This document shows positions 23,450 through 34,352 of a DNA stretch of 64,000 nucleotides, one piece after another. The DNA is from Podaxis mareebaensis (taxonomy: Eukaryota; Basidiomycota; Agaricomycetes; Agaricales; Agaricaceae), in contig JAEUWP010000103.1 in the NCBI GenBank assembly GCA_018524725.1, positions 1-64,000 of the forward strand. The letters run 5' to 3'. Both the position numbers and the translations under genes were made by a program. Within the stretch, counting starts at the first letter, position 1. Every line of letters starts with the position of its first letter. The notes beneath the pieces were generated by a model that saw only the letters and a program-made list of their open reading frames with translations, ran no database searches and was not told the DNA's origin.

Positions 23450-24961
23450 CTAGAGCGAAATAAACGTAGCCTCGTTGTACAGCGTGCCTTGCACCTCCAA
23501 GCCCTGTGAAAGTCCAGCCGCAAGCCCTTCGGGGCCAGTTATCTTGAGCGTTGCAGGATTGAACCACTGCGGAACCGTTTTGTCAGGCATTATGTTTCGG
23601 GCGCAGCATGGGGAAAAAGAAGACGAACCTGATAGATGTAAGGTTTCGTCCCAGCAACGTAACTAACTGCCATCTTCACAACATAAGGAATCTCGGCAAG
23701 CACATCCACCTTCTCGATCAATCCTCGGGGCTTCACAACACTGCCCAAGTCTACCAGCTGTTGGGCGGTGATATCTCCCGGTGCCTCGGGAATCAACGAC
23801 ACGCCCTTCCACTCGAACAAAATCTCGTTGGGCTTGTTGTAACTAGTATCAGGGTCATGTTCGGGCTTCAGGTGCGTCGCCTTGGACTTGACCACCGCTT
23901 CCCCAGCACTAGGATCTTCCTTCGGCCAGATCGTCTCTGCCGTAACGGCCACAAGCTTGTTACCGACGACAAGAGAACCAACGTTCACTACTACACCGCC
24001 CGACCCCGCTCCGCGCTTCCCATACTGATCAATCGTCTTAAACTCCATCTGGATCGCAGACACGCCGTCTGACGCTGAGCTCTGGAAATGTGCAAAATTC
24101 CAGGATGCCGCGACGAGATTGGGCCGCATGCCCTGAATAGCGTGAACAAACATCCCAGGACCCTCGATGACCTCGGCCTTGCCGTTGTGCACGAAATGTC
24201 CCTCTGCGAACAAACGAGGCCAGAAGCGGTGAACAACGTAACCATCGGACTTCTGTAGATCTGCACCAAAGTACGAGTAACCACCCTTGGGACCTTTGCC
24301 CACTTTGAAGCCAGGGACACCACCGTAGCGTTTGACCTCTAGTGAGATTTGCATGTCCTGGCTGAGGTTGGCACGGATGGTGTATGATTCAGGAAAGTCT
24401 GATTTGTCGGGATGAGATTTGTACGTGATGGAGTATTCATCTGCCTTGCTGGATCGTTTATCGAGTCCGGGTGGGGGAGTAACGAAGTTGTTGACGTGAA
24501 TGGACTTCCAAATCTGCTGTCCCGTTGTTGAATCATAGACTTTGCATGTAAACTGGATTTGGGGGTACCACAGTCTGAGAGTCGACAGAACCCGCAAAAT
24601 CGGCGACCGTCAGACTTCACATCGACGCAAGGATACTGGTAGACGTCGTACTCACCCGACGGACGAATGAATCACCTGGCACATCACGGACTTTCCATCC
24701 TCTGTGTTGACGTAGAATACCTGCGTCTCCGTAACAAATCCTCCAGCGCACAACCACTCCGTGTCGGCAGGCTGCAGCTCTCCGAAGAGTTCGTTCGCTG
24801 GAGCACCGGCTGCAACTGGAAAGAAATTAGGAGCTTGAGGATCTGTGGGCGCAGAGGTGCTGAGTGGCACCAGACAGAATTCCGACGAGACATCGACAAG
24901 ATCAGACGCGTGTAGGACGATATAAATTGTGAGATACTGACGAGAAGAGGCTCGAGAACAT
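23450..24961 (-). CDS. SVF1: SVF1-like survival factor (lipocalin-like)
   Basis: Four exons (24961-24942, 24859-24656, 24574-23629, 23566-23450) give 428 residues. The start MFSSLFSS lies on a 20-nt first exon, joined to TSAPTDPQAPNFFPV. Family hallmarks are DTEWLCAGGFVTETQVFY, CQVIHSS, and the later GYSYFGADLQKSDGY and EGPGMFVHAIQGMRPN segments. Svf1 is needed for survival under oxidative stress and has been linked to sphingolipid handling in yeast. The last splice acceptor is uncertain. I chose CCGCAG before TGG, which gives a 117-nt final exon ending NEATFISL. The protein has no signal peptide and should be cytosolic or membrane-associated. Confidence 0.9.
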
Positions 24962-25123
24962 TATGAAAAGAGACGATTAAGAGGAAAGGAGATATGGTTG
25001 ATTGTGAAGAGGACTGGCCCAAGGTACAGTAGGTATCAGGCGCGGCCATAATAATAGCATTCCGGTCTATGGGCAGATGGCCAAACCCAAACACACAATC
25101 ACCATGAATAAGTCCCAATTAAG

Positions 25124-26553
25124 TTATCTATCCTCGGACTCTGTACTTCGGGCACGTTTTCGTGCCCGCGGCTCGACAGGACCATCATCCTCCAGTTCTT
25201 CAAATTGAACTCCATCATTCCACGGCTCAATGACAAACCCATACTCATCGAACCCTGCACCCTCAGGGCGTTCCGCAGCCAAAAGATCATCATTGTCCCC
25301 TTCCCAAGACAACGGGCTCCCCATGCTGTTCTCGTTGACAGCCAAGACACCCGCAGAACCTGACAGCATGGCATACTGCGAAGGACCCAGAGGATGGGAT
25401 GGAGTGGCAGTTGAAATAGATTTTGCTGCGGTTGTGGTACCAGATATCCCACCCACTCCAATACCTCCACTTCCTTCAGCATCATACACCCACGAAAAGT
25501 CCTCCGCAGTATCATGCGTGCTCTGCGAAGTATCAGACGGCGGTGGTCCCTCCAACCCAGTCACCATCGTCTTTTCAAATTTCAATTCACCCTGTTCTAC
25601 AAGCTCCAACAATCTTTGATTCTGGCTCGCCTTCAAGCTGGACGGATTCGCCGCGGGAATGTCGGAGGGCCAACCGACCATACGGACGCCATATAAACTT
25701 AACCGCTCCGGATTCGTCCATTTCATCTCTGCCTTTCGTATTCCGCTGACCTCTCTGCGTAATATCATGAATTCCCAGCCAGAGATCATAGTGTACCTAC
25801 ATACCTCAGTTGTGACCGGATAGCCTCATACAAATCCACTTTTGCCTGTCGTGCTGATCGTACAGTCGGAGGTGCTGGACTCGACTGAACGGAAGGCTCC
25901 TGCGTATCAACGTCGTCACCCAGTGACGGCATCCGCTTCTGCGCGTATGTTTTGAACGAACTAGCACCCGCGGCCCCTCCACCTCGCAGTCCACGATAAT
26001 ATTCACGTCCAATGAGGGAGCCTCCAAGAAAGCCCGCGTCTTGAGCGTTGTGTGGGTCCACGGCAAGTAGAAACGACTGGACACCCATGACGTCTGCCAG
26101 CGACTCGAGCACCTTGGATACCTCGATGAGGATGTTGCGAACTGAAAATCCATGTTACCAAACGAGTTAACACGTTGTAGACAACAGGATGGACCTCGCT
26201 TGAGCTTTGCCTCTGGCGCCACCTCACTCGTCGGAGCCTCCGCACCTCCCGCACAGAACAGAGACTTGGCGTGCCACTCTGCGACATATCGTCTCATCTA
26301 AAAGGTACCAATGACCACACACGAGCAGCATAAGAAACGGCGGCCCTTATCAAAGGTAAGTCTGTATCACGCTTAACATGATTCATTCCACCTCGTCATA
26401 AGACTTTGATTCCCTCTCTGCAAAAGCCTTGATGTCACTTAGCGATTTTTGCATGAACGCGTCCAGACGATCGAGGAAGAGCACATTGTCGAGCGAGGAT
26501 GCGGATCCCGGAGGACGGGATGTATAGTCTATGAATTCGGACGTATGTGACAT
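25124..26553 (-). CDS. Unrecognised conserved-looking protein with acidic, disordered C-terminus
   Basis: Four exons (26553-26392, 26297-26195, 26141-25805, 25754-25124) join in frame to give 410 residues. I do not recognise the family. The N-terminal 130 residues look helical: FLDRLDAFMQKSLSDIKAFA, MRRYVAEWHAKSLF, then RNILIEVSKVLESLADVMGV. A Gly-rich segment (REYYRGLRGGGAAG) follows, and the C-terminal third is acidic and disordered, ending in the basic cluster PRARKRARS, a possible nuclear signal. The 5' end of this gene has a degenerate copy at about 29.9-30.2 kb, so it was part of the tandem duplication that also copied the adjacent kinase. Confidence 0.7.
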
Positions 26554-28430
26554 TGTAGTTCAGGACAGAGAATACGAGCTATTGTGGTCGTCTAAAACAC
26601 TTGGTTGCCTGGTCACCGTTGCGCGTGACTGTCCCATATGATGGCGATTAATTCTGTATTTCCATACTGGTACAAGCTCAACTGCTAAGGTGCGGTGAGC
26701 GAGGGTGAGCGTAAATTACGGTCAAATTAGTGACTACCCCCTCGACATACGTGTAATAAGTAATGTTCCGAAGTGGTATGCGGAAAGTGAAGTGGGAACA
26801 TGACCGATACTTATTTTCCTTGATGTCCAGTTGGCATCCGAGACACCATGACGCTTCAGATGGTGGGAATGCACATGGAGCCCCCTAGCCCCTCAACCCC
26901 CCAGAATGACGCGGCAGTGCAGTATCGATGGTTCCACATCTACAACATGCGAAATTTGCGCCAACTGAAACGTTCAGTCTTGGGCGTGTTGCTTGGATGC
27001 TCTATGCGAGTACTCTGAAACTGCGACGCAGCAAAACAACCTCTCATCAGCGACATGAGTACAAACCAGGGGATCTGGTACTTACCTGGTGCATGATCTG
27101 CTCCACCCGTTGATAGTCGACTTTGATATCTGACTGAGCTCTCATGTCTTGCCAGAACGTCGATTTGTCCACAGCAGGAACTGACGCCTTCGGACGCTCA
27201 TCATGTTCTTTTGAATTGGCTTTCAAAATTCCCCGGATCTTTTCGCAGGTAGGTCTCTTTCGAGGGCTGGTCTTCCAACACTCCAGCACCATCTTCGAGA
27301 TCCACTTATCCAGTGGTTTGCAAATATTGTCTCCCGAACGCGGCTGGTGCGATTTTTCTCCCTTCAGAAGAGCTACGACAACTTTGGGCGGCTGTTCGCA
27401 TCGATAAAAAGGTATCTTTCCTGTAAAGATCTTGTGATTGTTCGGATAGTGGTATGCAGCAAGAAACAGAGTCCCAGTACCTCGAGGCACAAACAGCCAA
27501 ATGACCAGACATCGGACTCTTTGGTGGGCTTTGTAAGTCCGTCGGTCTCAGCTACCAGCTCGGGCGCTGCCCAATGTGTTGTACATCCAGTGGTTGTCCC
27601 ACTAGAAACTCCTCTGGTCGTAGTCATTGCTATGGTCGATAGTCCGAAGTCAGCTATGAGCGCCCGTTCATCGTCGGAAACTAATATTTTTTTTTCTGTG
27701 AATGTTCGTCAACGCTGACCGTGTTTTGACCCAAAATAGACCAACTGTTTTCAGGTCACTGTGTATTATTCTTACACGGTGCAGGTGCAACAGGCCTTCG
27801 GTAATGTCCTGGGTCTAGGCATCGAGCGTTGTGAACATCATTCAGAGCACAGTGGGTGATATACTGACTAAAAGAATCCGAGAAGCGTTAGGATGAGCTT
27901 CGAGGTATTCTCGTAGGTTCCTATTCTTCATCCACGGAGAGACGAGACAGAGTCTTTGGGCAGTTTCATCGAGGCAATATACCCCATAGAACGGCAGCAC
28001 GTTATCGTGTGAAAGATGGGCCCAAAGCAACATTTCCTTCATATAATTCTAGCAATCGCAGTGAATCATTTCAGAGGTAAAGTAGAAGATAGAACCAAAC
28101 TCACCCTTAGGATGCGATTCCGATCGGCACCTTTCTGGAATATCCGAATTACTTTGAGACATATTGTTTGATCTTGATACGTCCCCTTGTAGATATCAGC
28201 GAAGCCGCCTCCAAAGGGCTCGGGCTCCTTCTTGATTCCCCTGAGTATGTAACACTGTGGATAGACTTCAGCCGAATTTGCAAGTTCACAAAGCAAGCCA
28301 AGAATATGTGCGCCGTCCCCCCCATTTGAAAAAATGTTTGCTTCATGGAGAATCTGACGCACAGGCGAGAATTACTCAGTCTCAGCTCAGTGGCATAGGG
28401 TATACGAAGAACGGACAGACATACTATGTT
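26220..28430. repeat. Tandem duplication, copy A
   Basis: This stretch spans the first exons of the 25-26.5 kb gene, the spacer, and the kinase half of the GTPase-kinase gene. It is collinear with 29.90-31.81 kb. Shared landmarks include GGTAAGTCTGTATCA in the neighbour-gene intron, CTCTGAAACTGCGA in the spacer, and the kinase exons with matching introns. The ends are approximate, judged by eye. Confidence 0.7.
26554..27046. other. Spacer between the 25-26.5 kb gene and the GTPase-kinase gene
   Basis: 493 bp without a gene. It holds the promoter of the minus-strand gene ending at 25124 and the 3' flank of the GTPase-kinase gene. Parts, such as the stretch around 26990-27030, recur in copy B near 30415. 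Confidence 0.5.
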
Positions 28431-29618
28431 TAAGTAGTCGGCTATCAGTTGTGCTTCATTGCGTGAGAAATCGGTATTGCTGAACGCTTTCCGAGACTCG
28501 GTGGTCTTTGCAATCTTGGAGGTCAAGTCGAGCAGGCGCTCCTCAAGAGGCTGCGACTCGTCGATGCTAAAGTGGGGTGTGGGAGTAACTGGACCATTTG
28601 TTGCCTGTACATACTTAGTCCGTCGGTATGGATTCCTTATAAAGGGGCTTACAGGTTTCCGGTCTTTGTTACTAATACTCTCTGGAAGGAACCTAACTTT
28701 CTTGGTCCTGACAGGGGACTCGAACTGTCGAACCTTTTTCCCGGGTGTCTTCGCAGGTTTTTGCCCCGCAACGCCCAGTTGGCTGGTTCCCTCGAGTTTC
28801 GACCCTTCTCTTGCGATAGTCTCACTTACGAGGGCATAAGCGATGCTCTTGGCGCTGTCCATGGTGTTGAGGAATCGGAGAAATTGCACATCCTGAGAAT
28901 TTGTCTGATCAAACGTCCTTTGCCTATCTCCGTCCCTTGAATCCTCGAGTGTCCAGAGGAATAGCCGGAAGTTTTTCTTCAGAATTTCCTCGCGACCTTC
29001 GCCGATCTCTACCGATTCTAGCCCATCCCACATTGTCGTCACCAACCTGATTTGAACTGTGGTCGTTTTGTCATGTATCTGGCGAAGAATACGGAGGTCC
29101 TTGGATGCAGGTTTGGCTATATCCCTGTCTATACGATGCATATATAGGATTCCAGCCAGCCAAATCCCCTTTGCAGCCCTATTCCCGCGAGATATTGCTT
29201 AAGTCAGCTAAGCTATTGGAAGAGAGACGCTTACAGTATCATCAACCAGTTGTCGATCATGTACAACACTTCCTCTTCTGTCTTTTCTGTGTTGTCAAAC
29301 GAAGGGAGTTCCACAAGTACGACTCTCCTGAGGGGGTGATCCAAGAAGATAATTTGAATGTCATTCGTGCAAGAGCTTAGTCCATAGCCCGCACGCTTGT
29401 CCGGCCGTTGGACTAGGACATCGATAAACTAGGATGTATCCGTTTAATGCGATGCAAACCGGAACGAATAGTAAGCCCTTACATTACTTTTCCCTACACC
29501 CGTGGGTCCCATGACACTGGTGAGCTGGTTAGACAGGACGCATCATTCAAAAAGACACCACCTACGCGATGATGATATCGTCTGCGTCAAGGTCATCAGC
29601 GAGTGTAACCATTTTCAT
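27047..29618 (-). CDS. GTPase-kinase fusion with degenerate G3 motif and damaged kinase loop
   Basis: The start MKMVTLADDLDADDIIIA (29618) leads to the 34-nt P-loop exon (29516-29483, VMGPTGVGKSN) and FIDVLVQRPDKRAGYGLSSC. The switch motif DTPGF is replaced by VELPSF, so GTP hydrolysis is doubtful. The later G-domain motifs GILYMHRI and VTTMWDGLES remain. A Ser/Lys-rich linker leads to a TKL-type kinase: GGGFADIYKGTY, ICLKVIR with the Lys, HSDLKT, ADFGLS, WAAPELV, DVWSFGCLCLEVL. Exons are in frame to 27746. After that, a run of nine adenines (27687-27695) shifts the frame or adds residues, so the catalytic-loop Asn seen in relatives is missing. Probably catalytically impaired, or becoming a pseudogene. 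Confidence 0.7.
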
Positions 29619-29904
29619 GCTGTATCTGTGGGTGCTTGGGGAAAGAAGGAGGGGGGGGTGGCAGATGGTGGTCAGATGTTCGCCCTTAATAATGGCTGTC
29701 CAACACGTTTTGCTAAAGCGTTAAGACTTTAACGCTCAGTGAACTGGTTTCCTCATAATACAATTCCTTAGCTGAGGCTTTTCCTGGGTGCTATCCTCTT
29801 CGGGTTCTGTCTCACGGGTGCCCACCGTTCCTTAGTCCAAATTCATGCGTAGACGTCAGAATGAGCTTTGCACGACTCTTGCCTACGGTGTTACCTCACT
29901 CATC

Positions 29905-30180
29905 GCTCATCATGCAAGGTGAGGACTTAGCATATCACTCCGCGACACATCGTCTGGTTTAAGAGACGCCAATGATTACATAGGAACAATATAAAAACGA
30001 CGGTCCTTATCGAAGGTAAGTCTGTATCATATTCGACGTGATTCATACCACCTCAACATGAGATTTCAACTCCCTCTTTGGGAAAGTCTTGATGCCGTTC
30101 GACAATTCTCGCACAAACAGTCCAAGGAAGAGCGTGCATTGTCAAGGGAGGATATGAATTCTGGAGAACGAAATGCGGAT
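29905..30180 (-). pseudogene. Relic of the first exons of the 25-26.5 kb gene
   Basis: The region matches exon 1, intron 1 and the start of exon 2 of the gene at 25124-26553, with many substitutions. Exon 2's ATG codon is changed and the rest of the gene is absent. It marks the far end of tandem copy B and has no coding value now. Confidence 0.65.
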
Positions 30181-30490
30181 CTTTCTCAACACCTAGCTCC
30201 GCTGATGCACGCTATGGACATGTAAGTTGACTCTCTTTACTGTCCAACTTCTATAGCATTGTAACTGGCTGGAATTCGTGCAAGGAAAGGACACGGATAT
30301 GCATCGATCTCGTAAAGTTATATAGGTCCTATGGTTGCGAATAAGTTCAGAAACACGAAAATGCAAAAGATTCAGACCAACGCTATAGGTTCTGGGTGGC
30401 TTGTTGCATGCGAGTGCTCTGAAACTGCGAGGACACGAACTGAACCTCTGATAAGGCACATGAATTTAGCCAGGGAATCTGGATACATAC

Positions 30491-31208
30491 ATGGCACATG
30501 ATCTGCTCCACCCGTTGATAGTCAACTTGGGTATCTGACTGGACCCTCATATCTTCCCAGAACGTTGATTTGTCCAGAATTGGAACTGGCGCCTTCAAAC
30601 GCTCGTCGCTCTGGTTTATGTTGGCTGTCAAAATGTCCCGGATCTCCTCACAGGTGGGCCTTCCGCCAGGTTCGAATTCCCAGCATCTCATCATCATTTC
30701 CGGGATCCATCTATCCAGTTGATTGTAGGCGTTGTCTCCCTCCTGTGGTTGGTACGGCTTGTCCCCCCCATGGAGAGCGAGCATGACCTGGAAAGAACTT
30801 TTATTATGAAAAGGTGTCCGACCTGTAAAAATCTTGTAATTGTCAGGCATGCAGTGGACATCTAACCAGAAACTGGAGCCACAGTACCTCGAGGCACAAA
30901 CAGCCGAATGACCAGATATCAGACTTTTTAGTGTGCTCAGTCTCGGCTAACAGCTCGGGCGCTGCCCAATGTGTTGTGAATCCAGCAGGTTTTCCACTGG
31001 AAACACCTCCAGTCGTAGTCATTATTAATTTTGACAATCCGAAGTCGGCTATGAGCGCCTGTCCATGGTCAGAAACTAATATATTTTCCTGTATATATTT
31101 GTCAACTGGTCGTACCATGACCTAAAAAAATAAACTCACCGTTTTCAGGTCGCCGTGTACAATGCTTTGCTCGTGCAGGTGCAACAGGCCTTCGATAATG
31201 TCATGAGT
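30491..31208 (-). pseudogene. Kinase C-lobe remnant cut off from the PBP1-kinase chimera
   Basis: The exons still read GLLHLHEQSIVHGDLKT, ENILVSDHGQALIADFGLSK, THWAAPELLAETEH, SDIWSFGCLCLEVL and then GRTPFHNKSSF to VDYQRVEQIMCHV. That is a complete TKL C-lobe with HGDLKTEN and DFG. The splice acceptor that should join it to the upstream exon is altered: CTAG in the sister gene is TCGG here, just before ACTCATGAC. Without it the C-lobe is out of reach, unless a non-canonical acceptor is used. If a downstream start were used it could be expressed alone, but I see no good promoter. Confidence 0.65.
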
Positions 31209-34145
31209 CCGAGAATGGGGCATTCTAAGGATGATTTGATACGGAGTTGTACGATATACTAACCAGAAGAAGCCGAGGAGCGTCAGACTGAACTTTGAGG
31301 TATTCTCCTAGATTTCCATTCTTCATCCACGGAGAGGCGAGACAGGGTCTTTGAGCGGCTTCATCAAGATAATATACACCATAGAACGGTAGTACATTAT
31401 CATGCGAAAGATGGGCCCACAACAACATTTCTTTCATGCAATTCTAGTAGTCGAAACGAATCAATGCACTAGAAAAGCGGAGGAAATGTAGAAGCAAGCT
31501 TACCCTTAAAATACGATCTCGTTCGGCACCTCCCTGGAACATCCGGATAACTTTGAGGCATATCATTTGACCTTTGTACGCTTCCTTGTGGACGTCGGCG
31601 AAGCCGCCTCCTCGAATGGGATCCGACTCCTTCTTGATTCCTTTGAGTATGTAGCACCGTGGATAGACTTCGGCCGACTTTGCAAGTTTGCAAAGCAAAT
31701 CAAGAATGGATTTGCCACCCTTCCCTTCCGAAAAAATGTCTGCTTCGTGAAGAATCTGACACACACAAAAGAATGAGCCAATCTCTGCAAAAGCGCGAGG
31801 AACATACAATGTTCAGATAATCGAACATGACTTGTGCGTCGTCTCGTGTTTCTTCACTCGAGAGGGCCCTGCTGAAGGCTTCTCGCGATGTGTTGCTTTT
31901 TGCAATTTCCGAGGTCAATTTGTGAAGACGCTCTTGGATTTCTAGATGTTCCGCGGACTTGTCCACCTGCGTTGTCCCGTTCTCAATTGAGCCCCTTCCC
32001 GTCACGGGGGAAGGAGTCTTGTCAGGTCGCGATTGATTTCGAGCGAGCGGAGAATCAGGGTAGGTGTAACTAGGTGTAACAGTTGGCGCGGCAGAATCTT
32101 CTTCGTACGAGACGTTTGCTTCCGGGTCCGGTCTGAATAATAGAGAGTTGGCATTGAACCTACTCGGACCAACTATTGTGGACGTTGTCGGAGTTTGGCC
32201 TGCCGCCGTTATCGTTGCAATCGCGGGGGTAGCATTGCCATTGGCAATATTCGTAGTCGAGGCGCCCGAAGAGGTTTGCTTGGCTTTGTCGCCCTCGAAC
32301 GCCGGAATAGGCTGGATGAACATAGGAATCTTGCTTGCAGTTTCCAATCTTGAAAATGTAGGTCCAACACTTGGCCCCTGTGCACCTGGAGGATTCTGGA
32401 GTGACGCTCGTTTAGGAGTGCCAACAGCAGTTGGAGGTTTCATACTGTTACTGAGAACGCGAACATCGGCGCCTCGAGGTGCTGGAATTGCTGTTGAGGC
32501 CCTGATCGCACGCGCCTGATTCGATTCCGCGTCTTCCTTGGCCTTCTTCTTGATCTGACGTTGCTTCTCCTCATCCTCGGCCAAAATAGGTACAGGGTCA
32601 TCAGGAATTGGCTTGTTGAGCTAGATCGAGGCACACGATGTGAGATATATCAAGGCTGCCGAATATAGAATTTCGTACCTTGAAGCTTTGGCTAAACTTG
32701 ACGAGTTCTGCCATGCGTTTGTCCATCTCGCTCTTCACGAGTGCCTGACGCTTGCGGGCCAAGCGCTGCTTCTCAGTAGCGACGTAATCACGAAAGGCTG
32801 CAGGAGCATCCTGAATGGTAGGATCAGAATGTGCACTCAAAGAACCAAAGCAAAAGATGATGAACCTTTGCAGCACTTGTAGCGCCAGGGGCAGGCGAGG
32901 GGGTCTTGTCAGGGGGAGGTTGGTTCTGAGCAACCGTGGTGTCATCGGGCCCGTTGACGAAGATTTTGGGAACCTCCTGCTTAAGGGCAGTAGTGGGAGT
33001 GATGTTAGCAGCAACGTTGTTGGCAGCGACAGCATTGGGCGGTGGAGAAAGTGCACCACCAGCCCCCCTGCGAGCGGCGGGAGGAATATACGCATTTTGG
33101 CCTCTGACAACAGCGCCGTATCTATAATGGTATTATAGCAACGAAATGTCAATCACATCACTCGACAACTTACTTGTCTTCTTCGTTAGCACCGCTATCA
33201 TCGATCCCACGCTCTTCTCTGACGTGTGGGTTATTAGTAGCAGACTGGTATATATCACATAGCGTCAGAAATCGGATAGAACTAAATGAGGACAGTAATA
33301 ATAACATACCCCTAGAATCTCAGCCGCGATGCGCTGTGCCTTGAGCTCACGCTCTTTGAAGTTGGCGGCAGTGCGGTCGAGCCTGTCAATATATTCGGCT
33401 TCATTGAAGCTCCCGGCTACTCCAAGATTATTCTCATTTACAGCCAGCTGATCCAAAGCGGCGCTCTTCGTAACACCAAATGTATGCTCGTTGGGAGCCG
33501 TGGGCAATACCCCACTGCCAGGAAACAAATCTTGGGGTTTACGTTCGTGACCACTACTATCTTTCTTCTGGTTAATGTCGGTGCCGTTCCTGGGGGCTGG
33601 AACCGGATGAAGAGGGATCTTAACAGATTCGTCGGCGGAGCGCGTTGGAGCAAAGACTCACTATCGCCATCAGTGGACTTCATATGAGCGGGTCCCGGGG
33701 TATAGCTCTCGATGTTGGTTGAGGCAATGAAGATGGAATCCTTGGGTGGTGCACCGGGCGTCGTAAGATCCTTAACATTTCTGAGGGTGACGCCCGTGGT
33801 GTTGCCTTGGCTGGCAGTCGAACCTACGATGGCTTGGTAGCTCACGGCGGTTCTGGTAGTGAGTGTGATAGTGGTCCCCTGGAATAGAAAGGTCAATGGT
33901 GGAATCTGCGGAGAGAAATAACGCACGATAAGGCCAGCCAGGGACTGAAGGACACGGTCGCGGGGGTCATCAGAGCGTGAGCGGTTTGGCTGAGTCCGGG
34001 GAGTTGGAGACGCCCATGCGGCAGTTTGGGCGGGACGGCTGTAGGGACGATGAGGTAGATAGTGGGGGATGTGAAGGAATACATACAGGGGAGGGCCAGT
34101 GCCGACCTTCCTGGGAGGCTTAGTCTGACGCTTAGGCTTGGGCAT
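31201..34145 (-). CDS. PBP1: Chimeric PBP1/ataxin-2-like protein fused to a kinase N-lobe
   Basis: Ten exons from 34145 down to 31264 join in frame for 793 codons. Residues about 35-130 form the ataxin-2 SM domain (RVLQSLAGLIGTTITLTTRT, then GVTLRNVKDLTT). FGVTKSAALDQLAVNENNLG and EAEYIDRLDRTAANFKEREL match the LsmAD region. Then come IPPAARRGGAGG and a low-complexity part with FNANSLLFRPDPEANV, perhaps a diverged PAM2-like motif. The same exon (32620-31808) continues without a break into HLEIQERLHKLTSEIAKSN and DYLNI, which belong to the GTPase-kinase linker, and then the kinase N-lobe (RGGGFADVHKEAYKGQ, ICLKVIRMF). The normal PBP1 C-terminus is absent. A broken acceptor ends the frame near 31201. 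Confidence 0.75.
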
Positions 34146-34352
34146 ACGAGAGTTGGAAGCTGTGAAGAAGAGCTGCCCAAACAGCAGGACGGCAGCGGGC
34201 AGGTCGCCTCATTTCTCGTGTTTGGCAGGATCTCGACCAGATCTTAGCTCTGGGAGTCTTAAGCTGCGATCCAAAAATACACATCGCTTGCACGTGATCA
34301 CCGAAAATCTGTCCCTCGCCTTGCGCCAAAGGGCATCTGGAAATCGCACAAG
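34146..34352. promoter_or_regulatory. Bidirectional promoter between PBP1 chimera and ACL4
   Basis: The 207-bp spacer separates two divergent start codons, so both promoters must overlap here. No TATA box is evident, which fits housekeeping expression. Confidence 0.5.

Larger units (their letters stand above)
29900..31810. repeat. Tandem duplication, copy B
   Basis: Diverged copy of 26.22-28.43 kb in the same orientation. It carries a relic of the 5' end of the 25-26.5 kb gene, the spacer, and the kinase half of the GTPase-kinase gene, but no GTPase domain. Its upstream end abuts PBP1 sequence inside one open exon near 31.8-32.0 kb. Confidence 0.7.

Noticed and set aside
28081..28110. Suspected frameshift at the kinase exon junction of the 27-29.6 kb gene
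   Set aside because: Re-reading gives AGG before GTGAGT, so the junction is phase 0 and joins NYMKEMLLW in frame; no lesion here.
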